A stretch of 64,000 nucleotides of DNA from Craspedostauros australis (taxonomy: Eukaryota > Bacillariophyta > Bacillariophyceae > Mastogloiales > Achnanthaceae), in NCBI GenBank assembly GCA_026770025.1, contig JAMXDE010000012.1:62001-126000 (forward strand). The letters run 5' to 3'. Positions 37,549-50,001 of the stretch are shown here, in pieces. Position numbers and translations under genes: made by a program. Below the pieces are notes generated by a model. The model searched no databases. It was not told the origin of the DNA and saw only the letters and a list, made by a program, of their open reading frames with translations. Position 1 is the stretch's first letter, and each line of letters starts with the position of its first letter.

Positions 37549-40500
37549 GATTGTTGCGGGTCCTGGTCACAAGTCTGTTCGTCTGGGATCAGTCCAGGTC
37601 TCCCACAGTACAGCAACTTGATGTGTCGTTGTTGTTGTTGGCCTTAGCGTTGGCCTTGGTCGTTTGTGGAGGAAACTGGTGGTCGATGGTGATTGATACT
37701 GAGACCGGTGTGGGATGGCTCACAGCTGATTGCTCGTGCGTATGGTACAAGAGTAATGTTACGATAGCAGTTAACCAGTGCAGATGCCGACTTGGGCAAT
37801 TTGGTTGTTGATGAGACGGAGTGGCAAAGAAGAAACCGCGGAAGAAATCAGTCCGGTTTGCGGTGTGGTAGCTCGTATTGATGATGGCCTGTGTCTGCGT
37901 TTGTGGCTGTGTTTGTGTCTACGTCTGCCGTGCGGGTTGTGTTGAATGCGCTGGATTGTCTTCTGTGTCTTGGATGTCTTTGGCGACTGTTGCCCTTGCC
38001 GAGGCTGTTGGTGCTGATACTGATGCCGGTGCCGTTGTTGGCGCAGGGAATGGGGTGCTGGGCGTGGGCACTTGTCGTCTCTGCTGCTGTTGGTTGCTGA
38101 TTTCAAGGAGTACGGCACAAGGACGGGACAAGGACGGGACAAGGCGGAGTATGGTTTATGGGCGCAAGTTCAGGAACGAGAACGAGTACCAGAAAGGGCA
38201 CTCTATGGGTGGACTCCAAACCAATGCCTTGATGCTCTTTCGTCTGCCTGCCTTCGTCTCTCCTGTCCGCGTCGTTGCGGTTGCAGATGCGATTGCTTTG
38301 TGATCAAGTCCGTGGTTGTGTTGTGTCTTTGTTGTGTCTTTGTTGTATTGTTTGTATTGTTCTTGCTGTTGCCGTTACTGGCGATGTCGTATAGCGCTTT
38401 GGAGTATGATGTTGTGGGTTGTGTGCTCTCTGTACTCTCAGTGCGGATGCGCAACCAAGTTCTTTGGGTGCGTGTCAGAACAGATGCCCCTTGTGGTGCG
38501 AGGTATTCTACTCTCTTGTATTAGTACTCTGTCAGCCAAGCCGCTTCCTTTGTCCCTCGCGTCTTCCTACTGCTCTCTGCGATGCTCTATCACTTGATCC
38601 CTCCTTCTACCTTGCAGTTCTTTCCAACTTCTTTTGTGCTTGTGTTTGCGTGAGTGTCAGTCGTATGTGTGCGTGTGTCTGTTCGTGCGAACGAGTACGA
38701 GTATTTGTGAGTATGGGTGGTATGCGCGTCCGAGTTTATGTGTGTTGAGTATCGCAGGCATGGGGCGTTTGTGTTTGTGTTCTGGTCAGTTGCCTCGTCA
38801 AAGTATCGATGGGCATTGCTCTTTTTGTGAGGTGAGGCACGATCGATGCCGCTTTTTCCTCATTTGGCAAACATCACATGGACGCTATCACGCATTGTAC
38901 CATCCGCACACAGCGGCCCGAAGCGCGCGTTCTGAAGCTTGGCTTCCCTCGCTTTCTGGGGCGCAACTCACGATCGGAGACTCTCGGAAAACAGGTTGAG
39001 CAAACATGGCGAGAATGAGTCCCACTCCACGAAGCACCATTCTTTGTGATATTCCATCGCTTAATCAAACAATCTTGGACCAGGACAAACTATGCGACCC
39101 CGCTACGCATGGGTCATTCATCACACGATTGCCCTACATATGGGGATAGTGACTCACAACCGCGCGCCGAACATCTCGCAGTCACAATTCCTCCACGTTC
39201 GATGCGCACACACTCCCTTTGTGCTGTATTCGACACATTCGCTTTTCGCCTCTTCCCAACCGTCGTAGTGGTCCTTGCTCCGCTATTGTGTGGCACAAGC
39301 GCGCAGAGTACGAACTACAACAGTATTTTCGAGTACCGTCATGGAGCAATACGGCCTACCACATGATTTACGCTGACAGAACTATTCTATTCTATACTCG
39401 CAGTCCATCATGCTCGCATGGAGCGTTGCATTGCGATCTATTATCATGTTATTGTATGGTGGTATTTTGCTACGTGCGACTCCGAATACTCACAGGACCC
39501 AAGAGAGCACCGTTGATTCTATTATACATTGGGTGTTGGTCTTGGGTATTGTTCCCTTGCGCTTTGCTGTCTCTGTTGCGGTCTGTTGCGTCATTGCTTC
39601 AAATGCACCATCACTGGGGTTCGTCGTGTGATTTGGTCCTGAGACGCGCACACGTTGACGTTGTTCCTCATCAGAACAAAAGAGGTCTTGTGCAGAACAA
39701 ACGTGAGGCCATCCAACAGAAACAGAGACAAACGAGCAACAACAGCGCGGCACCAGCCTCACGCGCATGCTGTTCTGAGATCTACTGGAATCAGGGCCGA
39801 AGACGAGGGCGCTGATGTTGTCTCTCGTAACGAGAGGGAGAGAAGCAAGATAGAACGGTCAGAGAAGGGGACAAAAGGCCTCGCCAGGTATCATTCCCGT
39901 ACGCACGTCGGAGCACTCCCGTATTGCTCTCCCGCTATACTCCGATCTGCTCCAACAGTATTGCTCATCTCGGGCGGCTGCAAACAGAAAAATGATGCCA
40001 AGAACGGCAAGGTCAAACATAGTCATGCCATAGGAAAGGCGCGGATGCATGGATGGCCAATAATACCATGGAGGTTCGAGCATACATTAATAGAATACAT
40101 GTGCGCACTTGAAGGTTCGGGCAAAGGGAGCCCAAGCAAACTCGTGACCACAGCAGCGACTTGAGCCATCAGCTATTCTTCCGATGGTTGCCGGAACAGG
40201 TTCAGTGATACCGACGATGCCGACGATGCCGACGATGCCAACACCAAGAACCCGGCGATGGCTGCAAGCAAACTCTGAAAAGGATAGGAAACAAATGTCG
40301 TGATGGTTTGTGGCTCCACAAGAGTTTTATTGGTGATGGCGCGCACAAACGTACGTGTCCTCAGGCCACGCAGTGACTCGTGCAGGTGTATAGTGCGGTA
40401 CCTACTCGCGTAGTCTTGTGGGAGAAACGAGAACATGACGACGTGGCGTGAGCACGAGCTGCGTTTGGATCCTTGGCAGGAAGCGAATTGTAACAGAGGA

Positions 40501-42448
40501 TCCGATGCTGCATCGCAGGCGCCCACACGAATGTGGAGGCCTGCTTCCTCTGTTGTGGACTCATTCGCAGAAGTTGGCCCATCCATCACAATCTTGGCGA
40601 GCACCATCATTTCCGGCTCTCCGGGCATTCACGAGTTCAACGTCACCAAATGACCACAGAGAAACAAAACGATGAGAGATACCGCGAACACGCGCCATCT
40701 CCATCCAACACATCTTCGACGCTCACAAGGGATTCCGCGACACGCGTCGTGGCCTTTCTGCCTGGTTCTCACTCTGTGCATCGATGCAAGCCAATAGACA
40801 AACAGACAGCATCAAACGCAACTTGGATGCGCGCAAACTGATCGACCAAGAGAGATCTGTCGAAGGAAGTGGGCCTACCGCTCCTTCAATCCATCGGCGA
40901 AACCATTGACGTCGAAAGCAGTCGCCAACCTCAATCAGAAGCCCACCACACCTCAACGCGGCGGAATGCGCAGCAATGAGAGTCGCACCACCAACAGTAG
41001 AACGAGAAGATTCGACATCGGCATTTGTGGGAGGTAGCAGAATTACATCTCTGTTCGCGGCATGCATGCACGAACATGGAGCTGTTACGGCATGGCAATC
41101 TCTATTGCGTGCCGCCGCCAATCGTGCAGATCAATCTCGCTATAATTCTGAATGCAAACAGCGTACTCTGCTCTGCTCTATGTATGCAAATGGCGCTGCG
41201 CAGCATCGTACGACCTATGTATGTATGATGGACAAGCAATCATGCTCTTCGCAATACTCGTACACCATATATAATCCATCTGTATGTCTACGACGCGGAC
41301 TCAAAGCACACCAACAGCAGACAACATCACAGCCTGGGGATCTCATCCAAGGGCGATTGCTCTGTACTGCCATGCGAGCTGGAGAAGAGGAGTTGGACAG
41401 AGCAGAGTGCGGAGTGCACAGGAAGAGAACTTCAAGATCGAATCCCGCTGACACAGTGGAACAACATGCGAAAGCAAATGGTGTTTGGCTCCGTAGAGAG
41501 AGAGAGAGAGAGAGAGAGGTGGTTGCAGTTGCAGTTGTATCGTGTGTGATCGCATGTCAACAGGATAGGGAGGGAGGGAGAATTGTACTCTACCATTCCC
41601 ACAAGATGCACATTCGTCGACGCTCCCTTCCCGCTACTTCTTTGTATCCTTCCCTTCCCTTCTCTATCTATCTGTTCCTCTGTGGGGAGGGAAGTGCCAC
41701 CGCCAATCAACCAACTCCAGAGAGAGAGAGAGAGAGAGAGAGGCACTGCTGGGCCGGCCTATTGATCAATCAACCGAGGAGGCAACCAAGATGCCCTGCA
41801 ATCAGAGAGACAATCACAGAGCGAGGCATCTCCACCCGTCGCAACAACCACGAATCGATGCAAGCACACGAGTCAAACAAATCTGAAGGACGATGCCAAT
41901 GACAAGGGATGACACCAGAGAGGGGTGGTCACACACCCAAGACTGGTTCTTGTCAATCACACAACACAAGAATCCTTTTCCTCTCCAGTGTTCTGTGTTC
42001 CGTCTTCTGCGTTCGCAGACTTTCTTCTCCTGTTCCGCGAAACCAGTATCGTTTTCATGATACCTTTGGAGGAACGATACTGTCTTTTTTGTGACACGAG
42101 ATACTGACACCTTGGACCAGACGGAACACAAGGTGACGCACGAACGGGACCCTGACAGACGGAAGAAAGAGATGCCGACCATGGCGCCAACAATCTCACC
42201 GTCTTGCGAGATCTTTCTCGTCTGCAACAACCACAACGCAACCGTTCACAGCGACAAAGACATTGACACCTCTGCACCGCTGCGTATCATCGATCATCGA
42301 TCATCGAGCAACGGCCAACGACCAACCAGGAAGCAATCGATGCCATCTTGACTTCAGTCCACACATACAAGCATCCGAACAGCACACACCCGCGGTCTGC
42401 CGTACTCCAACGAACCATCATCCGTTCGATACATCCATCAACTTGATC
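37549..42448. other. 4.9-kb intergenic stretch without a supported gene
   Basis: Numerous short frames, none recognisable. The left third (37600-38700) is strongly T/G-rich on the plus strand, with gttgttg and tgtctttg runs, possibly upstream untranslated sequence of the HMG-box gene. A (cgacgatgc)n triplet-of-units repeat lies at about 40210-40240. Two (AG)n runs lie at 41494-41518 and 41718-41742. Confidence 0.5.
41494..41742. repeat. Paired (AG)n dinucleotide runs
   Basis: Two AG runs of about 25 bp each, at 41494-41518 and 41718-41742, about 200 bp apart in the same orientation, with ccttcccttcc sequence between them. Confidence 0.8.
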
Positions 42449-44019
42449 ATGAAGCTCGTCAGTTTGTGCGTCGGCCTCGCTCTTCCAGCAGGCGCATTGG
42501 GATTCGTCGCCCAGCCAATGCAGCAGCAGCGTTGCCAACCAGCTGTCCAGGATGGTGTCTGGGGTGTGCGCGGCAGCAGCACCATGCGATACCAGCAAGC
42601 CACCCAGCTGTTCGCCGCCGATGCCTTGAACATCATCATCGCAGGTGCTCCAGCCTCCGGCAAGGGAACCCAGTGCGAGATCATCAAGGAAGAATTCGGT
42701 GTCGTTCACTTGTCCACAGGCGACATGCTGCGTGCGGCCGTTGCGGCTGAATCCGAGGTCGGCAAGATGGCCAAGGACTTCATGGATGCCGGAAAGCTCG
42801 TGCCTGATGATGTTATCATCGGAGTGGTGAGTGCAACCGCTATCTCGGGTTATGTTTGTATCTGTTGTTGTTGGTGCTGCTGATGCTGATGCTGATGCTG
42901 ATTTCTCCCATCATCTTGTTGCAGAATAGCATTTGAGTTTGGCACACCACCGGCCTATAGTACCATACATGCGAACTACTTCACAAGTATGGATCGATTG
43001 AGAACCTTTCTTCCAAGCCTTCTTCTTCTGAACAGGATTTTCGGTTGCTGAAGAGAAGCCATCGACACCATAGAGTGCAAGATACGAACAGACTTGGTTG
43101 GATCAGTCAGATCAATTGGAGGTGTTTCAGAACAAAACATTTGATTGATGCGTGAGCATTGCCTTTGACTCGATCATGAATTCATCCAATTCGGAGAATT
43201 GCTGATCGAAATGTGCCTGCGAGGGTTGCGTGGGCCATACCTCGGCAACCGCCTACTCCGTGGAGAGACAACTTGCTCTACGCGCACAACTATGACACCT
43301 CCCCGGCCGCGCCTTCACTTTCGTCGATATCTCGGACGACGAGCACAAAGAGCGGACTGCCAAGCCAAGCTGCAGCAGACTGCAGTGCAGTGCAGTGCAG
43401 TGCAAAATACCATAGAGTCCTCATGCGGCAAACCAAACCAAAGCAATCGCGCAATCAGGATGCTCTTGCACCATCTCACACCGAATTTCTTGACAACTCT
43501 GTCTTTGCACCACATTCCTTTCCACCAATATATGCCTGGCACCCACCATACGTACATACTCGCACGGTGTACCGAACCATGCTGCAGGTCAAGGACCGCC
43601 TCGCCGAGAGCGACTGCCAGACCAACGGTTGGTTGCTGGATGGGTTCCCACGCACCCAGGCGCAGGCCAAGGCTCTGGAGGATGCCGGCGTCGATGCCGA
43701 CTGCTTCCTCTTCCTCAACGTTCCGGATGAGGTCCTCGTGGAGCGCGTTGTCGGCCGCAGAACGGATCCGGAGACAGGAAAGATCTACCACATGACCTTC
43801 TCCCCACCAGAAGACGACGAGGTCAAGAAGCGTCTCGTGCAGCGCAGCGACGACACCGAGGAGAAGGTGAAGGTCCGTCTGGAACAGTTCCACGCCAACG
43901 TCGATGCCGTCAAGGATAGCTACAAGGATATCATGGTCACGATCGATGGCAACCAGGCACCAGCCGTCGTGTCCAAGGAGATCGGAGCTGCCATCAGCTC
44001 CAAGACGTCGAGTGCATGA
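42449..44019 (+). CDS. Plastid-type adenylate kinase (2 exons)
   Basis: Exon 1 (42449-42826, donor gtgagt) and exon 2 (43588-44019, acceptor ctgcag) join in phase 0 at IIGV/VKDRL, giving 269 aa. Residues 1-18 are a signal peptide ending GALG before FVAQP, an ASAFAP-like motif with Phe at +1, followed by a Gln/Arg/Ser-rich transit region to about 58. This is the bipartite presequence of complex plastids. The kinase has P-loop GAPASGKGT (66-74), [10 protein letters not shown] (AMP site), DGFPRT, the long LID ([13 protein letters not shown]... [12 protein letters not shown]) and a C-terminal [12 protein letters not shown] strand. It converts ATP + AMP to 2 ADP. All expected catalytic Arg/Lys positions seem present. 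Confidence 0.9.
42827..43587 (+). other. Intron of the adenylate kinase gene, 761 bp
   Basis: GT (gtgagtgca) to AG (catgctgcag). It is longer than the other introns here. It holds a (tgatgc)n run at about 42880-42900 and a (tgcag)n run at about 43381-43402. A closer ttgttgcag at about 42925 would give a frame that does not continue the kinase. Confidence 0.8.
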
Positions 44020-44380
44020 ACTATGTTGTGCTCGTGTGGGCTACTGAAGCAGTAGCAGCAGCGTGGGAGTGTCGCTGTCAGTGCCACTGTCAGTGAAACG
44101 CGAGACTTGACTTGTCATGAACAAAACTATCTCGTATCCATACGTCATAAAAAAGGCAAAGAGACTCGCGGTCTTCGCCAGAGAACGAGGGTGTACCCTA
44201 CGAGCTACAACTACCCTCGCTATTGACAAAGCCAGATATTCTGCTAATGTTGTACGAGTATTACTTCTCTTTGTTCGCTGCTTGTCAACCTAGATTCTCC
44301 ACTACCGTGCATGTTGATCTGAGTTCCTGTGTTGTCTTTTTGTGATATATGGCGACACTGCCAGAGCTGGACCGGTCCCA
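44020..44380. other. Convergent intergenic region, no gene
   Basis: About 360 bp between two convergent stop codons; it should contain both 3' ends. No distinct terminator signal was recognised. Confidence 0.5.
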
Positions 44381-45640
44381 TCAATCCAACGCATTCATCT
44401 CAACTCCAGTTCGCCCCGCCATCGAGACGCGAAACAACAGGCCAGCAATGAATTTGAGTCCTAATGCCTGTAGTTTCCTGGCGTACGTCTGTCCAAGTGT
44501 TCCAGCCATGCCGTAGGCCTCGAGAATAGGAATAGTCTCGAACACAGCGTGCGCGCTTTGGGACCACACACTAACTGCAATGACCCACACCACACTAAGC
44601 GTTGTTACAGGTGACGTTTCATTGGGAGCCATCTCCAGTGCAGCATTCAACGGTGGCAACAACGTACAGGCACTGGCCGACGACATAATCAGTGGTTGCA
44701 CAAATGCCATGGAGATCCATTTATCCGCATCCACATTCCCAATCATTTCCATGTCGATGCTGGCATCTGTGCTCGCCCCTATGTCGATTTCGTTTTGGTG
44801 GTCCGTAGTGTTGGCCGTAAGTTCGACTTTGTTCTTGCGCTGAATGGCCGCGTCCACGTGCTTTGCATGGATGGTACGAATCAACTTTGGCAGAAGGTGT
44901 TGGAAGATGATGGTTGTTGTGATTGGATCGATAATCAAATTCAGGAAGCAGAACGGCAGAAGAGGCAAGTCACTTGAGTAGGATCCGGAATGCGTGAGGA
45001 CGCCCTCAACTTGCGTGAAGAGCACGCTGGCGGATGATCCAAATAATGCCTTCAGAATGAACAAGTTGAAGCCATTCATCTTGCTGAACAAAGCCGATAA
45101 GGGCTTGCACAGAGTGCACATACTGCTGCCAATTGCCACCTGAACGGAGGCAGGGACCCTGGCCAGAATGGGAATGAGACAGATCGAGAAGAGCTGTGCC
45201 AATACAACCCTTCCAAATTTTCGACGCCAAGCCTTTCCGAAGATCACCGCGTCTCTTGCGCCCGCGACGAGATCCAGAAAGAAGTCCTCGATCTTAGAAC
45301 GCCACAAGGCAAATTTATCGTCGAAATCCACTCGGACGGAGATGGGTGTCTGACCACTAGTGCCGCCGTCGCTGCTGGACGCGGCGATAGAGATAGGATC
45401 GACCATGGAGATCGCATGAGGCTCAGCGGACCAGGAAGGCCACGCAGCTTGGGATGCAGCATGGCTGGGAAGACCCCCATCAGGGATGATGTTGCCCAAC
45501 GAAGGACGGGTCTTGCGCAAAAACCCCGGAGCGGATGCAAGAGGACTATGTGATGGTTTCCACGTTGACCCTCCCACGTGCGATGCCGCAATCAGCAACT
45601 GCACGAGCACCATGGCCACCGGCCAGCGAGGACCGGCCAT
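44381..45640 (-). CDS. Multi-pass membrane protein with N-terminal signal, function unknown
   Basis: From ATG 45640 the frame encodes 419 aa; it is open to 45778, but that extension is Ser/Arg/Thr-rich and would bury the signal. The N-terminus MAGPRWPVAMVLVQLLIAASHVGGS looks like a signal peptide, followed by a Ser/Pro-rich segment (to about 110) that could be a transit region. Hydrophobic segments include VVLAQLFSICLIPILARV, FNLFILKALFGSSASVLF, LLPFCFLNLIIDPITTTIIF, ISMAFVQPLIMSSASACTLL and TTLSVVWVIAVSVWSQSA. No family was recognised. Membership of the plastid envelope or thylakoid is possible but unproven. Confidence 0.6.
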   Translation of the reverse strand: MAGPRWPVAMVLVQLLIAASHVGGSTWKPSHSPLASAPGFLRKTRPSLGNIIPDGGLPSHAASQAAWPSWSAEPHAISMVDPISIAASSSDGGTSGQTPISVRVDFDDKFALWRSKIEDFFLDLVAGARDAVIFGKAWRRKFGRVVLAQLFSICLIPILARVPASVQVAIGSSMCTLCKPLSALFSKMNGFNLFILKALFGSSASVLFTQVEGVLTHSGSYSSDLPLLPFCFLNLIIDPITTTIIFQHLLPKLIRTIHAKHVDAAIQRKNKVELTANTTDHQNEIDIGASTDASIDMEMIGNVDADKWISMAFVQPLIMSSASACTLLPPLNAALEMAPNETSPVTTLSVVWVIAVSVWSQSAHAVFETIPILEAYGMAGTLGQTYARKLQALGLKFIAGLLFRVSMAGRTGVEMNALD

Positions 45641-47382
45641 CGTTGTGGCCCGGCGGTTTGCACTGGCGCTGTTGGTCGTCTCCTCTCTCATCTTGGTAGG
45701 TTCTGGTGGCGATGCGCGATTACTCTGTTGGTCTTGCGATGCGAATGGTGGCGTACTTCGAGTTCGATGCGATTGCAATTGTGATTGCTATTGTGATCGC
45801 AGCTGTGATTGTGGGACCTCCGTGTCTGTTTGCAGTGTTGTGTCCTGTTGTGTCCTGTTGTGTCCTTGCGCCTTTGCCTGCTTGTGGCGTCTGCTACTAT
45901 TATCATGTAATTACTCCAGAATACCTCAAATCCGAGTGGCATGAGTGTGGCTCAACGGGTGGTGGGTCGTCGGCGGCCGCCGCTGTTGGTCTTTGTTGGG
46001 ACGATCCAAAACAATCGATCAACCGATCGATCCATCAACCGACAAACCGCACTCCGACACGATGTCACAGAACAGAACACGCTTGTTGACACGGTTGAAT
46101 CTCACCACCGGCATAGATACCACATCATGTTGAGACTATACAAGTACTGGATCTCGCAAGCGTTCTGATGGGTGTTTTGTCGAAAATTCTCGCTCTCGCT
46201 TGTGATGTTCCCTTGTGTTCGAGACGCAGTTTCACGTTTTGTTGCGTCGTGTTTTGTTGTGCGTTTCGTCTCTCCAAAACTTGGCTCGCGTCAACGTACA
46301 ACATCGTACATAGAGTAAAATATAATTCGCAGCTCGTAAAGGGGCAGCCTTGCTCCATCAAGGACGTAAAGTATAGTCGTAGCATGATACATATTATACT
46401 AGTATGATACCCACCATATCATAATGGGAGGATGCCACGACATCCGACGTTGGTTGACAATCACTTCGTCGGAGTCCCACTGCCGCAACGGTACTGCTCG
46501 CGGAAATGCTCGTCAGACTGATCATAGTCCTGCTCGTAGTGCAGACGCAGGGAAACACTCATGGTTGTTGACGGTTTCTGTTCAAGCCCGACTTACATGT
46601 GCAACGGCTCTTTGCTTTCTCACACATCCTCTCTCCGCCTTCCTGTTTCACACCAGAATCGACCCGCAATGCAATGAACGCTTGCCTGGTCAGTCCTTTG
46701 GGCTCTGCTCACGAGCCAACCAGCGGTCCTGTGATCATTGGCCGTTGCAATGACAACGGCAATGGCAATGGCAATGGCAATGGCAATGGCAATAGCACAA
46801 GGGGAGAAGAGAAGCAATACCTGCCGACGAGCACCGCAGTTGGAGCATGTATGTTGGACACGGGATTCGTTTCGACGCATCCGGAGTGCCCGCACGTACT
46901 GCGCTCTGCGGCACTTAGCTCTATTTACATGATAGTGCAACATGATTCGAACTGAACTGCTCCGCCTTTCTCATGACGTTCTGGTTGGGATCGACCGTTC
47001 CTGTAACGGATTCAAGTTCCTCCACACCACGATATCGCCAAAATCATCGTGCCGATTGGCAACCTTTACTCGTACGAATGGCCATCGAACTCGCGCACAA
47101 GGATTCATCAACTTCATGAGAATGCAGTCCATCCACAAATTCACCAGGTTCTGCAGCAATCGTATCCGTAACACAACACAACGCATCACAATACAACTAT
47201 CTAGACCAGCATATTCAAGCAACGACCCATCGTCCATCCCGGCAGTAGCACCTGCGACCATACGGATACGATAGTGGCGCCGTTCATCCTCCAGGTTACG
47301 AGTCCTCGAGAACCATCCTCCTCACAAAACAAACTAACCGGAGAGACGACACCGAGCAGAGCCTGCAACAACAAGCAGATAA
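45641..47382. other. Divergent intergenic region with (GGCAAT)n hexamer repeat
   Basis: Holds the promoters of the flanking divergent genes. A (ggcaat)n repeat of about six units lies at 46756-46794. Short frames only. Confidence 0.5.
46756..46794. repeat. (GGCAAT)n tandem hexamer
   Basis: Six perfect or near-perfect ggcaat units. Confidence 0.9.
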
Positions 47383-50001
47383 ATGGGCAATACGATGGGA
47401 GTATCGCAATCACGCCACGAGCGGCTGCGCGACCACAGCGACGCTTACTTCGAGAAGGTGATGACGAGGAACTCGCTCGCCGAGTCCAAGTCCAAGTCGA
47501 AACCAAGGAGGTGGTGTTTTGGAAAGAAGCAGAACAAGCAACACGAAATCGAGGACGGCAGCGTCAATCGCGGTCATACGTCTCAAAAGCATCATCGTTG
47601 TTGTCAGCGTGGGGATATTGATGACGGTGGGAATTACGATGGCGACACTGATACTGACACCGACGCAGTTGCCATGTCTGATCACACATCCGTGATCACA
47701 GATGATTGCCACTCGCATGGTCATCATGGGTGCCATCATCCTGCATCTCATGGCAGCTGCAACCTGATAGATGATAGACAGCCAAGTTCGCGGTTGTTGG
47801 ATCTGTTTTCGCCAGGGCAGGCAATCGCCGATGAGCACCATCCATACGACAGAAATCGCCTGTTCAGGACATCATCCGACGATGATCGCAGCAGGGGATG
47901 TCACGAAGCCTCTACTGGTACGCACTCACCATTGTCCAACCAATCCACGTTGACATCGGTCAGTTCAGTCACATGCGACGGCCCCCGCCAACAGAATACG
48001 CCTTCGACGACACACCACCGCAACAAACTCAAGGTGGAGGTGGAGTGGGACGTGCCGCAAAAAGAAATCAAGCTGTGCCTCCCGTCCACGCGGTTCCGCC
48101 GTCGCGATGCTTCTTCGCCGCAGCCAAAAGTAGATGGGCATATCCCGCCTTCGTCGTCATCGTCATTGCCGGTGATCGCATCATCATCTGACGCACGTTC
48201 ACAGGCTCCATCGAAGTCAAACTTGCATCTCTCCACGAAGTCATGCCCTCCCCGTCCTCAAGAGTCCCAAGGCGTGCGTTTCGACCCATCGATTTCGCCG
48301 CTCTCGAGTGATTTCACTGCAGGGCACAATGCCACCTGGAGTTCTGCAGCTTCGATGGCCTTCTGCGCAGAGATATCCGGCGAATCAAATGCATCCGCTG
48401 TCGCCATGTCGAAAGCAGCAGCCTCCCCCTTGCTCATTGCAGTTGGGAACGACGATGGTTTGCTGACCATAACGGAGATCATCGACCAGCCGAGTGCTCA
48501 TCATCAACGCAACAGTTGCCAAAATGAACCGAAGACGGATGCTGCCAAGCACTTCGGAAGGTCGGCAAGTGTCCATCTGAAGTCCAAGATCCGGTACATC
48601 GACTTTTCGTCTGATGCGAAAATGATACTGGTTGCCACCGAAGATGATTGCACGGCCGTGATTCTGGCCATCGAGTACAGCAACGAGTGCACCCAGGAAG
48701 ATGGAGGTGATCAAGCAACGAACGATCGCGGCGGAGTCGATGAAGCGACCGATGGTGCGGGCCACAACGGTGATGATGGCCAAGCATGCACTGGTACAAG
48801 TCTATCACATGCAGACGCCGCTGCTGATAATGATGTTGCCGTTACCGTGCCTCCTTCTCCTCATTCAACACCGCGCACCAGAGAACGCAGCAACACGTCA
48901 GAAACACAGCATGGGTATCTGACATCTGTGCAGATTCTCCGAAAGGTTGAACGTTCTGACCGCATCTGCTGCGCTCAGTTCCGTCCCGACGGTCAAATGA
49001 TCGGCGTCGGCGGCTACGACGGCAAGTTTGCAACGATCGCCATCCAGGATCTGCTAGCGGATCAGCCCACCGCGACTCGGCCTCCAATGCAGGAGTTATC
49101 GAACTTGGACGGGCTCGTCCTATCCTTCGACTGGCATCGTGAGAATGAGTTGGTGTGCATCGGAACGAGCAAAGGATGCTGCACTGTGACTGATCACACG
49201 TCATGCATCGTGCACGAGACCAATTGCGCATCATCGATCCAATGCGTCCGATGGAATGGGGATGGATCAGCCCTTGCCATTGCCTCTCGCACGGTCACCA
49301 TCATGCAGGTCAACGTCGCAGCTGCGTCATATCAGATCCAGCACGAAATCAGCATATCTGGCTGCAATGATCCTGAAGACGGTGCACACCATGGTGCCTC
49401 CAACCAACGCATCAATGCACTGTGTTGGAGTGGTGATGGCGCATTCCTGGCGGTCGGAAAGTCCGACGGGACATGCGCTGTGCTCGAAACGGTGAACTAC
49501 GCGGCTGTGTTCAATGCCAGCATGGGGCATGGAGGGATCGCAAGCCTTGCCTGGGGAGGGCTGACGACTACAATGCGAGACACACCGCTCCGCCAATACC
49601 TCGCCATATGCGACTGTACGAAGAAGATCGCAATTGTGCAGATCGGAGCTGAGACTGGCACAACTGCGAATGCCGGCGGTGCTGTTGGTGGTGACGTTGA
49701 CAGTGACGGTCTTGATTACCTCGATGGCATCGTTCGGCGGAAAATAAATAAAGACCACAACCCGCCGCAGGCGTCCCCAACAGCATCACTGCCGCCACCC
49801 ACAAGCACCTCGGATGCTTCGACAAGCTCCGGATCAGGGTGGATACTCAAGGTCGATTCATTCCCTCACGTTGACGATGGTGATCATTCCAACAGTATCG
49901 CCATGGACCGTGTTGAGGCAGATTGGCAACAGAGACACCGAGGAGGGCTCGAGCAAACGGCAGCGCCGAGAGCAGACGGTGGGACCAACTTCTTCGATTA
50001 G
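47383..50001 (+). CDS. WD40-repeat protein, probably N-myristoylated
   Basis: An intronless 872-aa frame. The N-terminus MGNTMGVSQ has Gly 2 and a small residue at position 6, fitting N-myristoylation and membrane association. Residues about 20-340 are Ser/His/Asp-rich and probably disordered. The C-terminal half has beta-propeller strands: ASPLLIAVGNDDGLLTITEI, IRYIDFSSDAKMILVATEDD, ICCAQFRPDGQMIGVGGYDG, VLSFDWHRENELVCIGTSKG, IQCVRWNGDGSALAIAS, INALCWSGDGAFLAVGKSDG and IASLAWGG...YLAICDC. That is seven blades with mostly degenerate WD dipeptides. WD40 propellers are scaffolds for complexes; no specific partner can be named. Confidence 0.78.
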   Translation: MGNTMGVSQSRHERLRDHSDAYFEKVMTRNSLAESKSKSKPRRWCFGKKQNKQHEIEDGSVNRGHTSQKHHRCCQRGDIDDGGNYDGDTDTDTDAVAMSDHTSVITDDCHSHGHHGCHHPASHGSCNLIDDRQPSSRLLDLFSPGQAIADEHHPYDRNRLFRTSSDDDRSRGCHEASTGTHSPLSNQSTLTSVSSVTCDGPRQQNTPSTTHHRNKLKVEVEWDVPQKEIKLCLPSTRFRRRDASSPQPKVDGHIPPSSSSSLPVIASSSDARSQAPSKSNLHLSTKSCPPRPQESQGVRFDPSISPLSSDFTAGHNATWSSAASMAFCAEISGESNASAVAMSKAAASPLLIAVGNDDGLLTITEIIDQPSAHHQRNSCQNEPKTDAAKHFGRSASVHLKSKIRYIDFSSDAKMILVATEDDCTAVILAIEYSNECTQEDGGDQATNDRGGVDEATDGAGHNGDDGQACTGTSLSHADAAADNDVAVTVPPSPHSTPRTRERSNTSETQHGYLTSVQILRKVERSDRICCAQFRPDGQMIGVGGYDGKFATIAIQDLLADQPTATRPPMQELSNLDGLVLSFDWHRENELVCIGTSKGCCTVTDHTSCIVHETNCASSIQCVRWNGDGSALAIASRTVTIMQVNVAAASYQIQHEISISGCNDPEDGAHHGASNQRINALCWSGDGAFLAVGKSDGTCAVLETVNYAAVFNASMGHGGIASLAWGGLTTTMRDTPLRQYLAICDCTKKIAIVQIGAETGTTANAGGAVGGDVDSDGLDYLDGIVRRKINKDHNPPQASPTASLPPPTSTSDASTSSGSGWILKVDSFPHVDDGDHSNSIAMDRVEADWQQRHRGGLEQTAAPRADGGTNFFD

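Noticed and set aside
42925..43587. Alternative early splice acceptor (ttgttgcag, about 42925) in the adenylate kinase intron
   Set aside because: The sequence after it does not continue the kinase, whereas the acceptor before 43588 restores the conserved VKDRL in phase.
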